Shown here in pieces: positions 32,700-34,662 of a stretch of DNA of 34,662 nucleotides. The stretch lies in assembly GCA_049966775.1 (NCBI GenBank), contig JBMFTZ010000005.1, positions 1-34,662 on the forward strand. The letters are read 5' to 3'. Source of the DNA: JAKAWW01 sp049966775. Its GTDB lineage: Archaea > Micrarchaeota > Micrarchaeia > Micrarchaeales > Micrarchaeaceae. Under the pieces are notes generated by a model. It was not told the origin of the DNA. It did not search any database and saw only the letters and a program-made list of their open reading frames with translations. The position numbers and the translations under genes are program-made. Numbering within the stretch: position 1 is the stretch's first letter; each line of letters begins with the position of its first letter.

Positions 32700-33660
32700 T
32701 TTTGGCACCGTCATCCCATATGTCAGCAATGCCGCCCAGCAGCTCCTTTGCTTTTACCTGCGAGAGGGGCTTCATGCCCCTCTTTTTGGAGTAGTTGCAC
32801 TGGTATTCGACATATCTTTCCGTTATTTTTGTGTCCGGATTAAGCTCCTTGCACCTTGCTATATAGCTGTTTATCACCTTGGAAGCATCTTCTGGGCTCA
32901 TGCCTTTCACGTTTACCAGATATGGAGCGAGTATCAGGTTTACGGTTCGGTGGCGCACGTCCGGTATTGGCGTGTTTAGGAGCTTCTCTATCCACGCCCT
33001 CTGGCCCGCGGCTCCGCCCGAAGCACTTGAAGCGGTGTTGGGCATTGCTAGCTTAGCACTTTTCGCAAAGCTTACTATCTCTTGGGGCAGCTCTGAAAGC
33101 TTTATCGGAAGGCCTTCCATTATCCTGCTCTTTGCCGCTGCTTGCACAAGCCTTATTGCGGTATTCCAATCAAGTATTACAGCGCCAGCGCTCAGCCTTT
33201 GATTGACAAGCTCGAGGCCCTTTACGCCTGGCGAATACTTTAGGAAGTCGTCAAAATACATGGCAATTTCACTGCTCGATTCAGGCATGAACCTCTTTGC
33301 CATCTTTATGCCGAGCTCGCTGCTCACAGCAACAAGCTCTTCCAGCGTGCCCGAGCCGAGCACCTCGGCGGATCTTGCGGCTTCAGCTTCTGCGTACTTG
33401 CTTGCTATGCTCGCGCTCTGGTATGCGCTTGCAAGCATTCTGCAGTATGCGTAATTTACAAGGTAGTCCAGCTTTATTGAGCCTATGCTCGTGTGCTTGT
33501 AATCCAGCTTGCCAAGCAAAGCTAGCTCAAGGTGGCTTCGCGCCGAATTCAGAAAAGCGTAGCTCACCTTTGAAATGCCAGCAACTTGGATTATCTCCTT
33601 CGCAGCGCTTGAAAACGGGTATTTGTATGCGAAGTCAAGCTTTGCATCATCAAACTGCAT
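32692..33660 (-). CDS. priL: DNA primase large subunit-like protein (PriL), lacking the Fe-S cysteines
   Basis: This ~322-residue protein has a PriL-like N-terminus: FAYKYPFSSAAKEII near the start, and a helix-rich part ending LVNYAYCRMLASAYQ and KYAEAEAARSAEVL, a strong PriL resemblance. The C-terminal part (about 240-310) reads RHRTVNLILAPYLVNVKGMS...YVEYQCNYSKKRGMKPLS, which resembles the PriL/PriX C-terminal helical domain. Only three Cys remain in the whole protein, so the usual four-Cys 4Fe-4S cluster cannot form. The start at 33660 is preferred; the frame stays open to 33756 through the tRNA-Pro region, which is non-coding here. PriS is not in the window. Confidence 0.72.
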   Translation of the reverse strand: MQFDDAKLDFAYKYPFSSAAKEIIQVAGISKVSYAFLNSARSHLELALLGKLDYKHTSIGSIKLDYLVNYAYCRMLASAYQSASIASKYAEAEAARSAEVLGSGTLEELVAVSSELGIKMAKRFMPESSSEIAMYFDDFLKYSPGVKGLELVNQRLSAGAVILDWNTAIRLVQAAAKSRIMEGLPIKLSELPQEIVSFAKSAKLAMPNTASSASGGAAGQRAWIEKLLNTPIPDVRHRTVNLILAPYLVNVKGMSPEDASKVINSYIARCKELNPDTKITERYVEYQCNYSKKRGMKPLSQVKAKELLGGIADIWDDGAKNG

Positions 33661-33698
33661 AATTTTATATATGCTGTTCAGATTAATAATGTTATTGC

Positions 33699-33771
33699 GG
33701 GGCTGTATGCTAACCTGGCAGACTGCCAGCCTCGGGCGCTGGTTATCCGAGTTCAAATCTCGGCAGCCCCA
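33699..33771 (+). tRNA. tRNA-Pro (anticodon CGG)
   Basis: The acceptor GGGGCTG (33699-33705) pairs with CAGCCCC (33764-33770), and A33771 is the discriminator. The anticodon stem is CCAGC/GCTGG with loop CTCGGGC, so the anticodon is CGG (33733-33735). The T-arm is CCGAG-TTCAAAT-CTCGG. The D-arm is poor: between acceptor and anticodon stem only one good Watson-Crick pair can be drawn in the standard register, though the loop GG is present. No CCA is encoded. Confidence 0.88.
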
Positions 33772-33969
33772 TGCCCATCATGGATTATATATAAGTCGTT
33801 CATTTCGCACCCCTCTTTTGTCGTCGAAGCCGAATCTGTCGTAGGTAGATTTTGTATTTCGGAAAAACAGAATTCTAAAAATGTTTTAGCATAGCCTATG
33901 CTAGGAGAGAAAGTTCATTAACGGAATATCACAGGAAAATAAATAGTATTTATCGTATCGCAATATGCA

Positions 33970-34005
33970 ATTCATCCACGACTTGGAAGTCGTGGTATTC
34001 TTGCC
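33970..34005. mobile_element. IS200/IS605-like right-end hairpin (relic)
   Basis: Text ATTCATCCACGACTT...AAGTCGTGGTATTCTTG contains a 9-bp inverted repeat (33976-33984 with 33987-33995; 7 bp with a 6-base loop is more likely) flanked by ATTCAT and TATTCTTG. This is the layout seen at the right end of IS200/IS605-family (TnpB-type) elements. No tnpA or tnpB frame is visible nearby, so it is at most a solo end or decayed copy. Assignment rests on motif memory only. Confidence 0.45.
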
Positions 34006-34117
34006 CAAATGAATAAATTGGCTGGTAAAAAATCCAAAATGCTAGAGGTTGGTCTTTTAGGGTAATTGCTTATACAAACGTAACAAAATTAAATATTGAA
34101 ATCAATCATAATAGTGT

Positions 34118-34122
34118 GGTGA
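34118..34122 (+). promoter_or_regulatory. Ribosome binding site for the terminal metallopeptidase gene
   Basis: GGTGA ends 1 base before ATG 34124 (GGTGATATG). Spacing is tighter than usual, but the match is strong and no other start fits the protein. Confidence 0.5.
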
Positions 34123-34123
34123 T

Positions 34124-34662
34124 ATGGACAACCCGATAATAATAGAGGCCAAGAAGCGCGTATTTATAGAGGCGGTGAAAGATGCCTGTAATGCACTGCG
34201 CCTGCCAATGCCTGAGATTAATTTTAGCGGTGATGATGATCCTGGCGGTGATGAACTGGCGCATTGCCACCCCGAATCATATAAAATTTGTATTTCCGAG
34301 AGGCAGTTGAAACTGCAGGATTCGGCAGGTTTGAGGGGAACCGCAAACCATGAAATGACACATATGATCGGGCTTATTGAGCATGGCCCACAGTTTGAAA
34401 AGGTGAAGCAGGAGTTGATACATAAGGGCTGGAAGCCTCCAGAAGGTTCTGTCTTACAATTCGCCACAGGCAATACTGTAAATGAGCTAAGCAGCAAAAT
34501 AAGAGAAAATAAGGAGAGTTATGCTAAAGTAAATGAGGACAGCGATCTTGTCAAATTCCTGGACAGCAAGGGTTCAAATAAGAATTCTTCTGAAGAAACT
34601 ATAGATATACTTTCTTTTTCCGATCCACTTACTGAGCATATAAAAGGTGAAGTCGCTGCAGA
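34124..34662 (+). CDS. HExxH metallopeptidase, SprT-like, truncated by window end
   Basis: At least 179 residues, open at the 3' end of the window. The catalytic zinc motif is NHEMTHMIG (His76, Glu77, His80), followed by a third likely ligand in EHGPQFEKV (His87); the HGPxF text is typical of SprT-like and related minimal metallopeptidases. The N-terminal part has an acidic loop (GDDDPGGDE, 36-44). Residues after about 115 are hydrophilic and unlike known catalytic domains, perhaps a linker to a further domain outside the window. Codon use is more AT-rich than its neighbours, and it follows a mobile-element-like scar, so acquisition by transfer is possible. Translation has no in-frame stop up to 34662. 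Confidence 0.72.
   Translation, partial: MDNPIIIEAKKRVFIEAVKDACNALRLPMPEINFSGDDDPGGDELAHCHPESYKICISERQLKLQDSAGLRGTANHEMTHMIGLIEHGPQFEKVKQELIHKGWKPPEGSVLQFATGNTVNELSSKIRENKESYAKVNEDSDLVKFLDSKGSNKNSSEETIDILSFSDPLTEHIKGEVAA

Larger units (their letters stand above)
33772..34123. other. AT-rich intergenic region with a mobile-element-like end
   Basis: This ~350-base stretch has no gene. It is clearly richer in A+T than the rest of the window and holds TATA-like strings (GATTATATATAAG at 33783-33795), the hairpin described next, and near its right edge a GGTGA site for the following gene. It looks like a scar of past insertion rather than normal spacing. Confidence 0.6.

Noticed and set aside
33661..33756. 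Longer N-terminus for the PriL-like protein.
   Set aside because: The extra 32 residues are the antisense of tRNA-Pro; the PriL-like sequence starts at the ATG 33660.
59..33826. A 14-base string near 59-72 occurs as its reverse complement at 33813-33826.
   Set aside because: Matches of this length are expected by chance a few times in a window of this size, and the flanks do not extend it.
1..34662. CRISPR array or short tandem repeats.
   Set aside because: No regularly spaced direct repeats of 20-40 bases were seen; the only long repeats are the paralogue blocks at 16545-18717.

Overview
The window is archaeal. It carries an aIF1/SUI1 factor, the KEOPS pair Kae1-Bud32, deoxyhypusine synthase, a two-subunit-type primase large subunit, a tRNA intron with a bulge-helix-bulge splice motif, TATA-box promoters with many very short or absent leaders, and GGTGA-type ribosome binding sites. 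The genes are short and tightly packed, with many divergent small or surface proteins. FtsZ, a membrane pyrophosphatase and degenerate versions of core proteins together suggest a DPANN-type archaeon, perhaps Micrarchaeota. That placement is inference; no 16S or other phylogenetic marker was tested.

Layout. 1-2314 (+): ribosomal protein L29, aIF1, Kae1 and Bud32 in one compact run. 2330-4312 (-): K+-independent H+-pyrophosphatase. 4549-8184: stomatin-like SPFH protein, acylphosphatase plus deoxyhypusine synthase (-), tRNA-Gly(CCC), FtsZ. 8197-14847: a CDP-alcohol phosphotransferase with an unusual insertion, a GT4 glycosyltransferase, a large GT-C-like membrane protein, an AIM24 protein, and a HerA/VirB4-type ATPase with a nuclease-like tail. 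14903-16099: intron-containing tRNA-Ser(UGA) and a membrane-anchored glycoside hydrolase.

16329-18781 (+) is the most unusual part: three tandem paralogues that look like divergent proteasome-beta/HslV-type Ntn hydrolases. The second keeps N-terminal Thr1, Asp17, Arg19 and the Lys33 equivalent. The third keeps Thr1 and Asp17. The first has lost Thr1. The third is a DNA mosaic of the first (79 identical bp) and the second (55 + 45 identical bp), which points to recent duplication or gene conversion. The second and third have their own TATA boxes placed for leaderless or nearly leaderless transcripts, and the first has a more distant candidate box.

19431-21412 (-) holds two KaiC/RecA-like ATPases followed by a small helical protein with a P1/P2 (L12)-like signature. 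22262-31282 is a surface-glycosylation region: GT4, GT2 and two multi-spanning GT-C-like proteins lie among secreted, sequon-rich, membrane-anchored proteins. 31369-33771 holds HtpX, a zinc-finger protein overlapping a PriL-like primase subunit that lacks the expected Fe-S cysteines, and tRNA-Pro(CGG). The last 890 bases are AT-richer, with a hairpin resembling an IS200/IS605 right end and the 5' part of an HExxH (SprT-like) metallopeptidase that runs off the window.

No CRISPR array, intact transposase, rRNA gene or prophage was found. All family assignments come from reading motifs by eye; no database search was run.
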